From positions 1 to 64,000 of the forward strand of contig JAQFVV010006699.1 of assembly GCA_028023455.1 (NCBI GenBank): DNA of 64,000 bases. Direction: 5' to 3'. The notes below the pieces were generated by a model. It had not been told where the DNA came from, ran no database searches, and saw only the letters and a program-made list of their open reading frames with translations. Origin of the DNA: Epiperipatus broadwayi. Taxonomy: Eukaryota; Onychophora; Udeonychophora; Euonychophora; Peripatidae. Both the position numbers and the translations under genes were made by a program. Below are positions 11,691 through 23,114 of the stretch, in pieces. Within the stretch, counting starts at the first letter, position 1, and each line of letters begins with the position of its first letter.

Positions 11691-14600
11691 TATATATATA
11701 TATAATAGTTTTTACTTCACCTTTGATTAGTAATTAATTGAGATTGCGCTTTATGCAAAAAAAGTGAAGCTTGTCGAACTCTTACAAAGTTATATGGCTT
11801 AGCGCTTTCGGAGACCTTGAGTCTCCATAATCATAGCCTACTTTTAACTGAAGTTTAGTTGTGGTTTATGTAAAATTTATGCAAATTTTATAATGACCAT
11901 TTTCTGGAGATTGTAAAGCATGATTCTTTCTGGTTTATTGCATAATTATCATTTGCAATAAAACATGCCTCTTTGATTTTTCGTTTCACATCATTGCTTT
12001 CAGTGCACAGAGCCCTTGCTATAGTGGGTTCAAACTTGAAACAGTATGATTTAGCCATCATACAGTTTCACTTACTATATATCATAGTAGTCTTCATTTT
12101 CCTAATTTGAACCCTAGGGGTACACATATATAACCATATACTAGTTAGTTTAATCTATAGGAGCATATATTTATGCATATATGTGTGTAATTGTATATAT
12201 GCACACATCTGCTATATTAAATGTTTGTATTTATAATGTATACGCATTTGTAATAGTATATAAATGTTTTAGTTGTAATTGTATCTGCGCACACATCTGA
12301 TTGATATTAGTATGTATGGTGTATATGCCATTACAATTTTATATAAAGATTTGGTTGCAATTTGAAATTAATGAATTTGGTTTAAGTTGTGAACACCATG
12401 TATATATGAGAACAGATCTATGTATATATGCGAAGGTAACTGTAATGTGATAGATTTAAGAAACATTACAAGTTTTTCTAAATTATTCCTGAATTGTCTT
12501 TGAAGTTATTCAATTTACTGAATTGTTGGTATTCGCATATAATAATTAAATTCAAAGGTGTTTTTCTTATGTATATGCTAAATGTTGGCGGCTTGGATCT
12601 CTTTGAAAAAAGAAATTCAAGATTTATGGATCCCTCAGAATTACTTTGCACTAAGCTGAGAAACAAACTTTATGGATCTTATAAAATAAAGTTAGAATCA
12701 TTAACAGTCATTAACAGGGTCTGCCTGCAATAAATCCAATGGGGTCTTTTGTATTTATTAAAGTTAATGACTCCTTGGATTTTAAGGTTTTGAAAATAAA
12801 GATTGTGAATATGTTAATGGCTTGTGAGAGGGAGGCGGGTGAGAAAGAAAATATAAAACCCCCAGTTTGAAGTGAATAGGAGCTCATTTTGTTTACTCTC
12901 ATGTTGACTTATATTCTGGCAGTGTGCCCAGTTTTTACAATGGAAATCAGTAACTAGAAACCATCATTGCTGCCTCCTTGGTGGCAGACCTGTTTATGGA
13001 GATGGAAGACTCGAACCCCAGTCTACTTGAAAGAATAGCATATAGAAAAAACAGCCAATAAACCAGCCCATGTGTGTGTAATCCTGCCAAGCTGCAAGCC
13101 TTCATAGTCGAACAACCAGTAACAAATCCTCAACCAAGCTAACCTAATGCTATAGCAATTTTAATCTTTCCTAATATAGCTGTAAAATATAGTTAATGTG
13201 CACAAACTCTTAAACTTAAATCTTTTAAATTAATTAAATTATGTTAGATAAGCATACTTCTATTTGTGTAAATGTAAACTAACTTTAAAAAGCTAAAGTG
13301 TAAAATCTGGCCTAATCTAAATTTCTCTTAAGTATTTTAAATTCAACATGTGAACAGATAATGACTGTCTTATTATTTTATCTATTCTCGTCTATGCTTA
13401 TGCCTATATATATATATATATATATTACAATGCATTTATTAATTTGTGCTATGCCTTCAGAGTGGAGATTACTAATTATTATAAACATAAAGAGACACTT
13501 TTAATCTCAAGTAAGTCAATTCATGCTTGTTTTGTCATACTTCTAAATCTCTGGTCTGAAAACATACTCTTATATATATTAGTTAAGGTGCTATGTTTTG
13601 GCTTAATATTTCATACAGGTTTCCTTATTAAAAGTCTGTTTAGTTGAATATGTGAGAGTGATATTTTAAAGCATATTATAAGTAATTAGTCAATTTTAAG
13701 TCCCAAATATGCTTTAGCCCTTCTTAGTTTATTATTATAGACTATGTAGGTTAATTCTTAAACTAGATCATTTTAATAAATCCCTTTTTAGCATGGTTTA
13801 AGTATGCTAATTTACAAACTGGCATATGGTAGTTTCGCAGAATGAAACTATAGATTTCGCACTTTACTAAATTTAATAATGGATATTTAGAAAGCATTGC
13901 AAATGGGCTTTTATGAAGCATTTTGGTGCATTATGCATTGCTATTATATACTTATTAAAATGGGATTTGGTTTAAAGGGCCATCCCATTAATTTTAGTTC
14001 AGACAGCTCTCTTTTGAATGGGCTTTTTGGTTTTAAGGGCCATCCCATTATTTCTTTTAGAATTGGAACACTGGTATCCAGCACCATCCAGTACATGAGA
14101 AACAAGTAATTGTTACTGAATCTCATGAGTAAAGGCACATTCGAGCCACATCTCTTACATAACTTGTGTAGCACCATAGTCTCAGAAATTATGCTACAAA
14201 GCACCAGTTCACCTGCTATTATATTATTTGTTCAGCATTGATCTGAATCTCAGATCTGGTTTACATAATACTATCTGCATAGAGAGTGCATTGACTGCTC
14301 ATTACATAATAATAATATTAGATATATATTATATAAAGTTGGCACTCTCTTAAGATTTAACTCTTGGCAAACCTAGTAGGAATGGAAAAGCGTAATCAAG
14401 GCATCATTATAGATGTAGAAACAATTATTAATTTATAAAAAAAATGTTATAATAAATGATTGAGTCCAATAGATTGGAGAACTTGTAGTTCATATATTCA
14501 CCATGCCACCTGCGAGTGAAATATCCAGTGCACTTAATTGTTATTGTTAGTGTTGTTTTGACAAGATTAAATAATTTTAAGCATATTGATGTCTGTTGTC

Positions 14601-14929
14601 TTATTCACTCTAGCCATAAGTTGTGTGTGTGTGTTTAGTTGAGCTGTCAATTGTTAATTATTTCTCGAGTCTCTTGCTTCACCCTTTGCTACTGTTGGCA
14701 CACAAATTTAAAAGATTCTGAGTATGACCACATATATGTCATTCATAGTGTAGTAAGTCAAAGAGCATTGGTAAAGGAGCTGAGGTGCGATCCGATTTGA
14801 GGTCTCAAACCCTCATCTAGATCAGCCTTGGTATAATTTGCCAAAAACTCTGGATTTGGTTGTGTGAATGTACAAATATGACTGTTACATAGGTTCTAAT
14901 TTTTTACAATATATACATATATTAATAAT
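11691..14929. other. AT-rich DNA with scattered repeat debris
   Basis: The (TA)n at 11690-11704 and 13407-13426 are short. Around 13978-14050 the phrase GGGCCATCCCATTA occurs twice, 60 bases apart. A B-box-like GACTCGAACCCC near 13010 lacks a convincing A box. The open frames at 12478-12902 and 13444-14204 overlap on both strands and show no domain. I call no gene. Confidence 0.4.
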
Positions 14930-15115
14930 ATTAGAAATCAATGTCTGTATTTCTTCAAAATAATATACGTAAATTTATAAATAAATATTAGAAAATACAG
15001 TACTTAAAAGTTTATCAAAATATATCTATAACCTTCACTTAGAATCACTTTCAAATATCCTTGTAGTTTTTGTCAACTAATACTTTTAAAATGCCAGCTT
15101 TCTCTTAATTCCATA
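14930..15115. repeat. One arm of the 62450-type fold-back element
   Basis: This matches the left half of the palindrome at 62450-62650: both carry TACAGTACTTAAAAGTTTAT or close variants, AATATATCTATAA, and TATCCTTGTAGTTTTTGTCAA in order. The second arm is missing here. The left edge has the phrase ATGTCTGTATTTCTTCA, also seen beside the repeats at 47897 and 58762. Confidence 0.7.
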
Positions 15116-16014
15116 TATATATATTAAACAAAAAAATCTTATAATAATCATGGATAAATTTGTGTGATGGCTAATATGTAATCTGTAAGAATATAATCAT
15201 ATTACAGAATATTCTTGTTCACACATTACCTGAAATTATTTAAAAGTAGAATGGTAACAAAGCATTTTTAATAAACTTGCAAATACAATTTTAACTTTAT
15301 CAATGCCATTTGCAAGCTTATCAAAACTGTTTACAAATACTTCCAGGTAACGTATTTGAAAAAAAAAATGTTTGTAATATGATTTATCAAATATGTATTC
15401 ATAGATATATTAGAAATAATTAGTACAACTATCATCTTTATCGATACAAATTTTTCTTGATTTATAATGTGTTTTCTTAATCAAAACTAACAATACATTT
15501 ATAACTTTTATTGGGTATTTTACTTAGCATCAATTTGAATATTAGTTTATTTATTCAACCACAAATTCAAATCAATTACCTGGTATACACAGTACCAGTC
15601 AAAATGAATATTACTTTAATCTGCTTTATTAAAACCTATAGCAACTTTATCATCAGCATTTTTCATTAATGTCTAGGACAGCATTTGAAAACAGTGAATA
15701 TGTATCTAACTTTAGACATTAATTTATGGGAGCATTATCCTTTGATTTTTTTTCCATAAATGTAATAAATAACATAATTAATAATCAAATAAATAAAATA
15801 TTAAATTAATTTAAAACAAATAAACAAGCAAATAATGAATTAGTTTAATCACTACAAACATTAAGCAGCAAGCTTTTTCAAATTTCAAAAATACTTAAAA
15901 TAATTTTATTGAGATCAATTACTATAATAAAAATATTTTAACAAGATGTGAAAACAGAAGATATTGCAAATATAAATATAAAATGTTTACTATCATCATG
16001 TTTAAGATAACAGA
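15116..16014. other. AT-rich DNA, no feature
   Basis: AT-rich sequence between a repeat fragment and the LINE. No ORF, repeat or RNA structure stands out. Confidence 0.4.
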
Positions 16015-18716
16015 AGAAGTGACTTCCGCTTCGAGTAATGGCTGGTAGTGCAAGTATCTTTCCTGCTTGATTTACGGGAACGATTGTTTAAAATAAAAAA
16101 ATAAAATGGGGCGAAAGAATAAAAAGATCGAGAATACCAAAGTAAGTATTTGTGAAGTTAAAGATAAATTTAAAGTCTTAGATACTAATAATCTGGAGGA
16201 AAATAAAAATCATAATGAGAAAATGGCGTTTAAGTCTCTGAGAAAAGAAAGTAAATTAAGGAAATATAATAGTGATACTTCTTTAAATAAACGTAGAGAA
16301 GAAAATGATAATAATAGTGATAGTATAAATTTAAAAGAACATACAAATAAATCAATAAATCAAGAAAACAATATAGCACTTACGGAAAAAGCAATTATTA
16401 GCAAAAAAACTGAAAAAAGCCTAAGTAGTAACGTTGGCCTAGAAAATCCAGAGTGCGTAATACTAAATAATAATAAAAAAAGGAAAATGGATAGCGATAA
16501 TAATTTTGACTCAAGTGAAGTTTTGAGCTTACAATCTGATGCAATAAAACAAGCTGGATTGAGATCAAAATTAATTAAAAAGGGAGATGTAGTAGATAAT
16601 CAAATAAACTCGGTGAATAAAACTCAATTTATTGATGTTAATGATAACTATGCTGATAATATAAGTAGCAAGAAACTTACAACAAAATCTTTTGTGAAAT
16701 TAAATGAATACTGGAAAAAGATATTTGTAAAGTGTATGTCACCAAGTACATCAATTTTTAGCTTAATTATTCAAACTAATATAATAACAGGGGAACATAT
16801 ACTTGATAAACCAGATATCGATGAATACTTAAAGGCTCTATATTCTCATGAACTCATTAACACGGTCAAATATACTTCTTTTTTTCCCGCTAGAGGGTTC
16901 GTTTCGATTGAATATTTCAATAAAGAACAAAAAGATAAAGCTGAAAACATAATTAAGCAAATTCAAAATAAAAAAATTTACTACGTTACAAAAGATCCCA
17001 ATCCATTGGTCTATGGAAGAATACTGCATACACCTCCAAGTTTCAATGTTGAATTTTTTAAAATCCAACTATTGGATTATGCTGAGATAATAAATTTGGA
17101 AAGAGAAATGACCTCGGGCACAACCTTCCAAATTCCGTCAAACTCATGGACAGTAGTACTTAAATTAAAGAAAGGGGTAACGAAAGAACAGATACCACAT
17201 AAAATAACAAAAGATCAAATGCCCATTTCCATAATAATAAAGGGTAGATCACCATTGTGTTTTAAATGTAATCGAGTGGGGCATATTGCAGCAGGCTGTA
17301 ACACTGCTAACTGCATGAAGTGTAACAAATTTGACCGATTAAATCACCTATGTAATGTATCATCATCAATTAAGACATGGGCTAATATAGTTAGTAACAC
17401 AGGAGACGAGCATTTATTGTATGAAGAAGAAATTGATAAATTAAAAAATATGGACATATTAGATGAAGTTGAATTGTTACCAGGCCAAAATGATCTATTG
17501 CAGGTTGGAAATGTCACAGGTATTGATAGTCTTATAGATTCATTTGATGAGAATAACACAGACTCGCAAATGGAAAATGAAAACGAAGACAGGGTTATGA
17601 TAACACAATCGGTAGAACTTATCAACCAACAAGTAAATGATAATGAAGATAGTATCAAAACAGAAGAACTTAGCAACAAGCAAATAAATGGTAATGAGGA
17701 TAGTATCAAAACACTCAAAAGAAATACACATCAAAAGATTAATAAAGTTACAAAAGATAATAATGGTGATAATCAAATAATGTTGAATATTAATTTGGCA
17801 GAATTAAACAATGACTCCTATGATAAGAAAGATGATGAATTAAAAACTAAGGGAAAAGATGAGGATGTGGGGTGTAATATGCTAATAAAATGATTATTAA
17901 ATTATCAAGATATGAAGAATTCACTAAATATAATATCTATGAATGTTAGAGGAATGAATGCAGGTGATAAAGTGATTAAAATTATAGACTACATTGCTTC
18001 CCAAAAATATGACATTATAATCTTATCAGAAACAAAGATTAGTAGCAACACACCAATTTGGATTACTGAAAGACTTGCAAAGGCAAATGTGTTTCTGTAC
18101 AGAATGAATACAAAATCAGCACAGGGAGTTGCATTACTAATAAATATGAGATCAAATATAAGAAACATACAAATAATCATGTTACAAATAAATTTTATAG
18201 TGATTTCCTTTACCTTTTGTGATAGGCTTCATTATCTAATTGCAGTATACTCGATTAGTAAAGGTAAAGATATTCCTAAGCTAATTCATGGTATACAACA
18301 TAAGTTAATGCAGAAGCCGGGCATTGTTGTGGTTGGAGGTGACTTCAATTGCTCCTACCGGGATATTCCTAAAAGTCTGGAAAACAAACTAGAAGCTCTT
18401 GCAGTATATCCATTGGAAATGAAATATGGTAAGGATGCCTACACATTTTTTAACAGTAGGTATATGTCACTAATAGATTTGTTCTTTGTGTCAAATGGTA
18501 AAGTGAAAGACTCATTCATTGAAACTTCTCTAGTAGGCTTTTCTGATCACCTAAGAATACTATTGGAGATAAAAAATTATGATGCAATAAAAAATAAGGC
18601 CTATGTCTTTTCTATTAAAAAGAACATTATGAGTCAGATAAACTTTACAGTTGATCAAATGTCTAACATTTTGATAGTATCAAACTACTATACAAGCCAA
18701 TCAAAGCTACCTCCAT
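16015..18716 (+). mobile_element. 5' part of a non-LTR retrotransposon (two-ORF LINE)
   Basis: A two-ORF LINE begins near 16015, where a less AT-rich leader (GACTTCCGCTTCGAG) starts. ORF1 (16106-17893) and the endonuclease part of ORF2 (17912 on) are intact. The element stops at 18716, exactly where the gypsy LTR begins. The RT and 3' end are not found to the right of the gypsy element. The zinc-knuckle ORF1 plus an N-terminal endonuclease fits L1/Tx1, I or Jockey-like groups; without the RT I do not assign a clade. Intact long frames in an otherwise decayed window suggest a fairly young copy. Confidence 0.85.
16106..17893 (+). CDS. LINE ORF1 protein, CCHC zinc-knuckle RNA-binding
   Basis: An intact 595-codon frame. 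The first ~200 residues are polar, rich in Asn, Lys and Glu and probably disordered. Residues ~200-380 look like a folded RNA-binding region (phrase FFPARGFVSIEYF resembles an RRM strand). A CCHC knuckle lies at about 385-398 (C-x2-C-x4-H-x4-C), followed at once by a second Cys/His cluster of non-standard spacing (C-x2-C-x7-H-x-C). The tail is acidic with repeated EDSIKT phrases. LINE ORF1 proteins coat the element RNA in the retrotransposition particle. The start is the first ATG after the leader; ORF2 begins 18 bp after its stop. Host-gene origin is unlikely given the neighbour. Confidence 0.85.
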   Translation: MGRKNKKIENTKVSICEVKDKFKVLDTNNLEENKNHNEKMAFKSLRKESKLRKYNSDTSLNKRREENDNNSDSINLKEHTNKSINQENNIALTEKAIISKKTEKSLSSNVGLENPECVILNNNKKRKMDSDNNFDSSEVLSLQSDAIKQAGLRSKLIKKGDVVDNQINSVNKTQFIDVNDNYADNISSKKLTTKSFVKLNEYWKKIFVKCMSPSTSIFSLIIQTNIITGEHILDKPDIDEYLKALYSHELINTVKYTSFFPARGFVSIEYFNKEQKDKAENIIKQIQNKKIYYVTKDPNPLVYGRILHTPPSFNVEFFKIQLLDYAEIINLEREMTSGTTFQIPSNSWTVVLKLKKGVTKEQIPHKITKDQMPISIIIKGRSPLCFKCNRVGHIAAGCNTANCMKCNKFDRLNHLCNVSSSIKTWANIVSNTGDEHLLYEEEIDKLKNMDILDEVELLPGQNDLLQVGNVTGIDSLIDSFDENNTDSQMENENEDRVMITQSVELINQQVNDNEDSIKTEELSNKQINGNEDSIKTLKRNTHQKINKVTKDNNGDNQIMLNINLAELNNDSYDKKDDELKTKGKDEDVGCNMLIK

Positions 18717-18721
18717 TGTAA
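17912..18721 (+). CDS. LINE ORF2, apurinic-like endonuclease domain, truncated
   Basis: 269 codons, of which nearly all are the EEP-type endonuclease that nicks target DNA for target-primed reverse transcription. Motifs appear in family order: N11 in MNVRG, E40 in LSETKI, the GDFN block (D144, N146), D189 in SLIDLFFVS and the terminal SDH (D212, H213). All catalytic positions I can check are present. A normal ORF2 would continue for several hundred more residues with RT; here the frame runs into the gypsy LTR at 18717, which supplies the last codon and the stop. The protein could only be a nuclease fragment. Confidence 0.88.
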   Translation: MKNSLNIISMNVRGMNAGDKVIKIIDYIASQKYDIIILSETKISSNTPIWITERLAKANVFLYRMNTKSAQGVALLINMRSNIRNIQIIMLQINFIVISFTFCDRLHYLIAVYSISKGKDIPKLIHGIQHKLMQKPGIVVVGGDFNCSYRDIPKSLENKLEALAVYPLEMKYGKDAYTFFNSRYMSLIDLFFVSNGKVKDSFIETSLVGFSDHLRILLEIKNYDAIKNKAYVFSIKKNIMSQINFTVDQMSNILIVSNYYTSQSKLPPL

Positions 18722-19089
18722 CGGTCAGGTTTGTACATTTGCTCAACAGACTGAGAGTTCAAGCCAGAGAACCAAAAGCTGACCAAGTCGGGATAGTAAT
18801 ACCCTACGTCTGATCATACCTTAACTCTCTCACTCGTGCTTCCAAGTCAACCCATCGCGAATGACATGCCTGAGGTTACACTCGATATCTCTTTGATCAC
18901 GTTCCAGCAATAGCAAAGCAGTAAAACATGAGACATTCCCCCCTATTACATATTCTATTATATAACTTAACTAGTGATTCATAAGATAATGAGCAAGTAA
19001 TGAGACTGAGACAAATTTATATTTCATAAATTTAATATAACATTTAATAAATACTAAAGCATAGTAACTGGTGTATAGCTAGCTCACAC

Positions 19090-19300
19090 GCAGGTGAGTG
19101 GATTCTCAGGGTTATAAAATAATATTACAAAGCCATGAGTGGATTCTCAGGGTTATAAAACAATATTTTACAAAGCATTCAGTGTGTTCTCAGGGTATGA
19201 AATAATATCACCAAGCAATGAGTGGATTCTCATGGTTATAAAACAATATTACAAAGCATGGAGTATGTTCTCAGGGTATAAAATAATATTACAAAGCAAT
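19090..19300. repeat. ~45-50-bp tandem repeat in LTR, about five units
   Basis: Units share GAGTGGATTCTCAGGG, TTATAAAA and AATATTACAAAGC. The same array is present in the other LTR at about 29170-29390, so it predates insertion. Subterminal tandem arrays in very long LTRs may hold transcription-factor sites; no function is shown by the sequence. Confidence 0.85.
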
Positions 19301-20259
19301 GGACTTTTTAATAAGCTTATGTCATCTTTCATGTTCTAATTCATGCCATGTTTTATATATTTGAAATCGGTTATAATTAGCCAGCTAGAGTGATCGATTT
19401 ATTGATAAATGATAGAGATTATATTGTTATTACTAAGTTTAAAATTATATTATAAATACTAAGTTTAAGATTATATTATTAATATATTCAAAATCATATT
19501 ATAGAGACATTTGCGTGATATATAATTGTTATACAGATAAACACATTAACTCAGATTCTAGTTCGGATCAATGCCGAAGTTACTTTCTAGGGAACATTGA
19601 ACTGAGATGTGGTGGCAGTTGAACGTCAGATTCTAGGGCATTAGAAACTAAGTATCAGATAAGTGCAACTCGAATGCATTCTTAATGGGGTTTATTACCT
19701 AGTAAACGGTTCCCTAACCGATCTGCTTGCTATAATGGAAGAGGTTTTTTAATTAAGTGAACAGGAAAATTGGCTTATGAGCCCTTTGGAAATGCTTTGG
19801 TTCCATTATATACGAATAATTGTCACATTTGCCTAAACTTTCGAGGCGTGACTTAATGAAATACGAAGAAAATGTCACAGTTGCCTAAACTTTCGAGGCG
19901 TGACTGGACGTGGAACAATCTTGAGATGGGCCATTATAGACGTAGCAAGTAGATATGCATATTTATGCAAATTAGCAATACATTCGCAACGCTAAATTAA
20001 TATTTTATAAATTAATTACGCCAAAATCTTAGCTTCTTCAGTGCTACTACCACCGGTCAGTTCATAAATGAGCTTATTAAATTATATGATAAAGGCGATA
20101 ATGAGAATCTGATTTAAGGTTTTTCTGCATAGCTACTTATTCTTTAATTAAACAAAGTTATAGCAAGCTATTTTTTAGAACTGGGAACATTAGTTATATG
20201 TAGTATAACCTACATCTAATATCAAACTGATTTTTAAATAATAAAAATATGAGTTATAA

Positions 20260-20810
20260 AATAGCTCACGCAAATTATTGATGTTTAAATAAATTACACA
20301 TCTTAAATAATTCGTCAAAATAGACCTTACTAATAATGAAAAATGGGTTTTAACTAACGAATGCAAATCTATATTTTAAATAGCTTGCGTGAAATATTCT
20401 TTTTCAGATAACTGGCAAAATACATATTTTAAATCATTTACGCAAATATAATTCTTAAATAACTTGGGCAAAATCTGCGTTTTAAATAGCATACGCAATA
20501 TATACGTTTTAACTAACTTTAGTAAACATTTTCATTTTATATAACTTTAGAAAAGATGCGTTTTAAATAATAGACGCTAAATATACCTTTTAAATAACTT
20601 TAGCAAAACATTTTCATTTTCAATTAACTGGAGAAAAGCGTTTTAAATAATATACGCAAATATACATTTTTAAATAACTTTAGCAAAAGATTTCTTTTAA
20701 GGAAAACATTTTCATTTTAAATAATTTGAGAAAAAGATGCGTTTTAAATAATATACGCAAATATACATTTTAAAATAAGTTTATCAAAAGATTTTAAATA
20801 ACTTGTTCGG
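20260..20810. repeat. Degenerate TTTTAAATAA-type tandem array in LTR
   Basis: Irregular units built on GCGTTTTAAATAATATACGC and AAATAACTTTAGCAAAA recur about ten times. The same array occurs in the right LTR (about 30295-30810) with copy-number differences, which explains part of the length difference between the LTRs. Confidence 0.8.
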
Positions 20811-22546
20811 GCATTATAAATATCGATTCACTCTATCACATATAATAGTTTTTTTCAGAAAAGAGTCTTGACTATATTCTTTATATCGCAATACTCTGAT
20901 ATAATAAAGGTAGATTACTCACTCCCCCCCCCCGCCCCCATAATTTATTAACACACAAGACTCCGTTCCGATAAAAACACAGCATAAATCAATTAACATG
21001 AACTTAAAACTATAAGATAGATGACATAAGAATAAATTGCATAAACAATCAATAAGATTTATAATTTAGAAATGAATTTCTTGTATAGTTTTATATAAAC
21101 TAGATGTTTAGAATTATTTAAAATTGTTAATGATCAACGACTACTTAAAATTAATAATGATCAAGCAAAAATTTGGAGAGTGCTCTAAGATTTAAACAAA
21201 TTTAAGATAAACATTTTAAGTTTTAAGAACATTTAGAAAATATAATTATTGTGATTTAGTTAGCTAGCTTTCATTTAGAATACGTTTTAGTTATGAGATT
21301 TAATATTTCGCAGAAAGGATTTACCGGCAAAGTCTCTTTTAAGGCATTGTTTCCATGTGCTTCTCACTATATTCAGTCAGGCTGGGCTTCTCTTAGGTTT
21401 TAGTGTGGATGTAACTTTGTGAATTTATCTCGGTGGCAGCTTTCCCCATTTCTCTGGTCAGGAACTCTCTGGTCTCTCAGGTACATCTTTCTTACTGTGA
21501 TGGGCATGGTGGAGGTTTTCTGTCATCGGTAGCCGTTCGTGGAAGAGCAAACGGCTGTCTCTTTGTCTTCTAGCCAACGGTCATTTTGGTAGCAGCTTGG
21601 ATGGTGGTTTTTTAAGATTTAGCTTTCTTAAATAGCAGGAACAGTTTTCTTACTTAACTTTCTGGGTTTTTGGAAATAAATTTCGGCAGCAAGCACAAAT
21701 TTCACAGCAACAGCAACAAAATTAACACGGATGATGATAGATGATGGAAGAGGTTAGGTTAGAGGACCTGGTGGCTATTTTGGGCCCCTTTTTATGCTAT
21801 ATTTTTGACAGTAGTAACCTCCTACTTTGAGTCATGCCACATCACAAGATGACTAGTTCAAACTAGCCTTTAACCAAATATCCAGTTAGTAAAAATATTA
21901 AGTATATCTAAATCTGGACTTGGTCGACTCTATTGTTTTAATTGACGTCAGTTTTAAAAGATATATATTTTTAAGAGAATGGTCACAGGCAATTTGTATA
22001 GATTTTGTATAGATTTATGCCTGACTGAATATTATAATTGGTCTTGGTTATAATTTTTAAATAGGTCAAATTTTGGCCAAAGATTTATTTTTAGAACGAA
22101 GTGTTAAAACTGATAAAACTTTCTGCTTGTAATTTTAAGCAAACAAAAGAATTGAAAATTATCTAACTTGGAAAATATTCAAAATGAATACTGACTTAAA
22201 TGATTATTTAGAAGGAATATTGAAAAATAAATAATATTATAAATTTAACTTATTATGCTGCTATATAGATAAATTAATTATACAGTTATGTTTATTTCAG
22301 TTTTAACAAATCTAATGGAATATGCTCGTATATAAATATTTGAGACTATAATTTTATATTTATAATTTTTAAGGACGATTATATACGCACATACTCGCAA
22401 TATTATAAGGACAAAGTTTTTAAAATTTAAGAAATACACGCCATCTGAGTACAACAAATATATACTATTATCAAAGATAATAGGTGAAACAGATGTAACC
22501 GTTTCATAGCAATCCATTCCCGGACAAAAAAAAAACAAAAAAAAGA

Positions 22547-22600
22547 CCTTTCTTCTCTCTCTATTCTCTCTCTCTCTCTCTTTTTTTTTTTTGTAGCTCC
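22547..22600 (-). promoter_or_regulatory. Candidate polypurine tract
   Basis: Read on the minus strand this is A and GA-rich (GAGAGAGAGAGAATAGAGAG). A polypurine tract normally abuts the 3' LTR, but here it lies 55 bases from the LTR edge I could define. Either the LTR is longer than its right-hand twin shows, or this is just a microsatellite. Confidence 0.35.
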
Positions 22601-23114
22601 TGTTTTTTTTTTTATAGTGATTCTACACAACTTTTATATATATATTAATCTGGTCTACTTTCTTCAATATCCCCTTTCCCTTTCTGGTCATGCAAGCAGC
22701 TAATATGCCAACCCCCCTGCTCTAGCATAGTTGAATATAATTAAGTAACGTAATATAATTATTAAATATATAACTCTGTTTAACTAAGATAATAAAATTT
22801 CTGATTATTTTCATGCTATATGATTATGAAGTGAATAAATAAGGTAACCTAATTCTAATGCTTAACTTTTTATTAATATATATTACAAATATGACTAAAT
22901 GATTAATAATAAGATAAATTCTAATTAAAATAAATAAATTAAATATGAATGAATAAATGCATAAATAAGCTAATACTAATACTATTTGCTAATTTTCTAT
23001 TACTATAGGTTATAAATATGAATTACAAATAAATAAATAAGGTTAAATAGGTAAACTAATGCTAAATTTTGATACCAAAAACTGAAAATATAATTCCCTA
23101 CACCTAGAGAACTT

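Larger units (their letters stand above)
18717..22491 (-). repeat. 3' LTR of the gypsy element (left copy)
   Basis: Starts TGTAACGGTCAGG on the plus strand and matches the right LTR colinearly to GGTGAAACA at 22491 (about 3775 bp), giving TG...CA ends. The inner edge is uncertain: a purine-rich tract on the minus strand (plus 22547-22600, a TC-rich stretch) would be a better polypurine tract, so the LTR may extend to about 22545. No coding frame inside. It holds short tandem repeats (see 19090-19300 and 20260-20800). Confidence 0.85.

Noticed and set aside
12478-12902. Overlapping frames on both strands
   Set aside because: Mutually overlapping, short and without domain signatures.
13000-13030. 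tRNA-like B box GACTCGAACCCC (minus strand)
   Set aside because: No matching A box or cloverleaf could be drawn at a proper distance.
14760-14840. Possible tRNA-derived repeat (TCTCAAACCCTC)
   Set aside because: Only a weak B-box resemblance and no second copy in the window.
17344-17776. Minus-strand frames opposite LINE ORF1
   Set aside because: Shadows of the ORF1 tail repeats; no domain.
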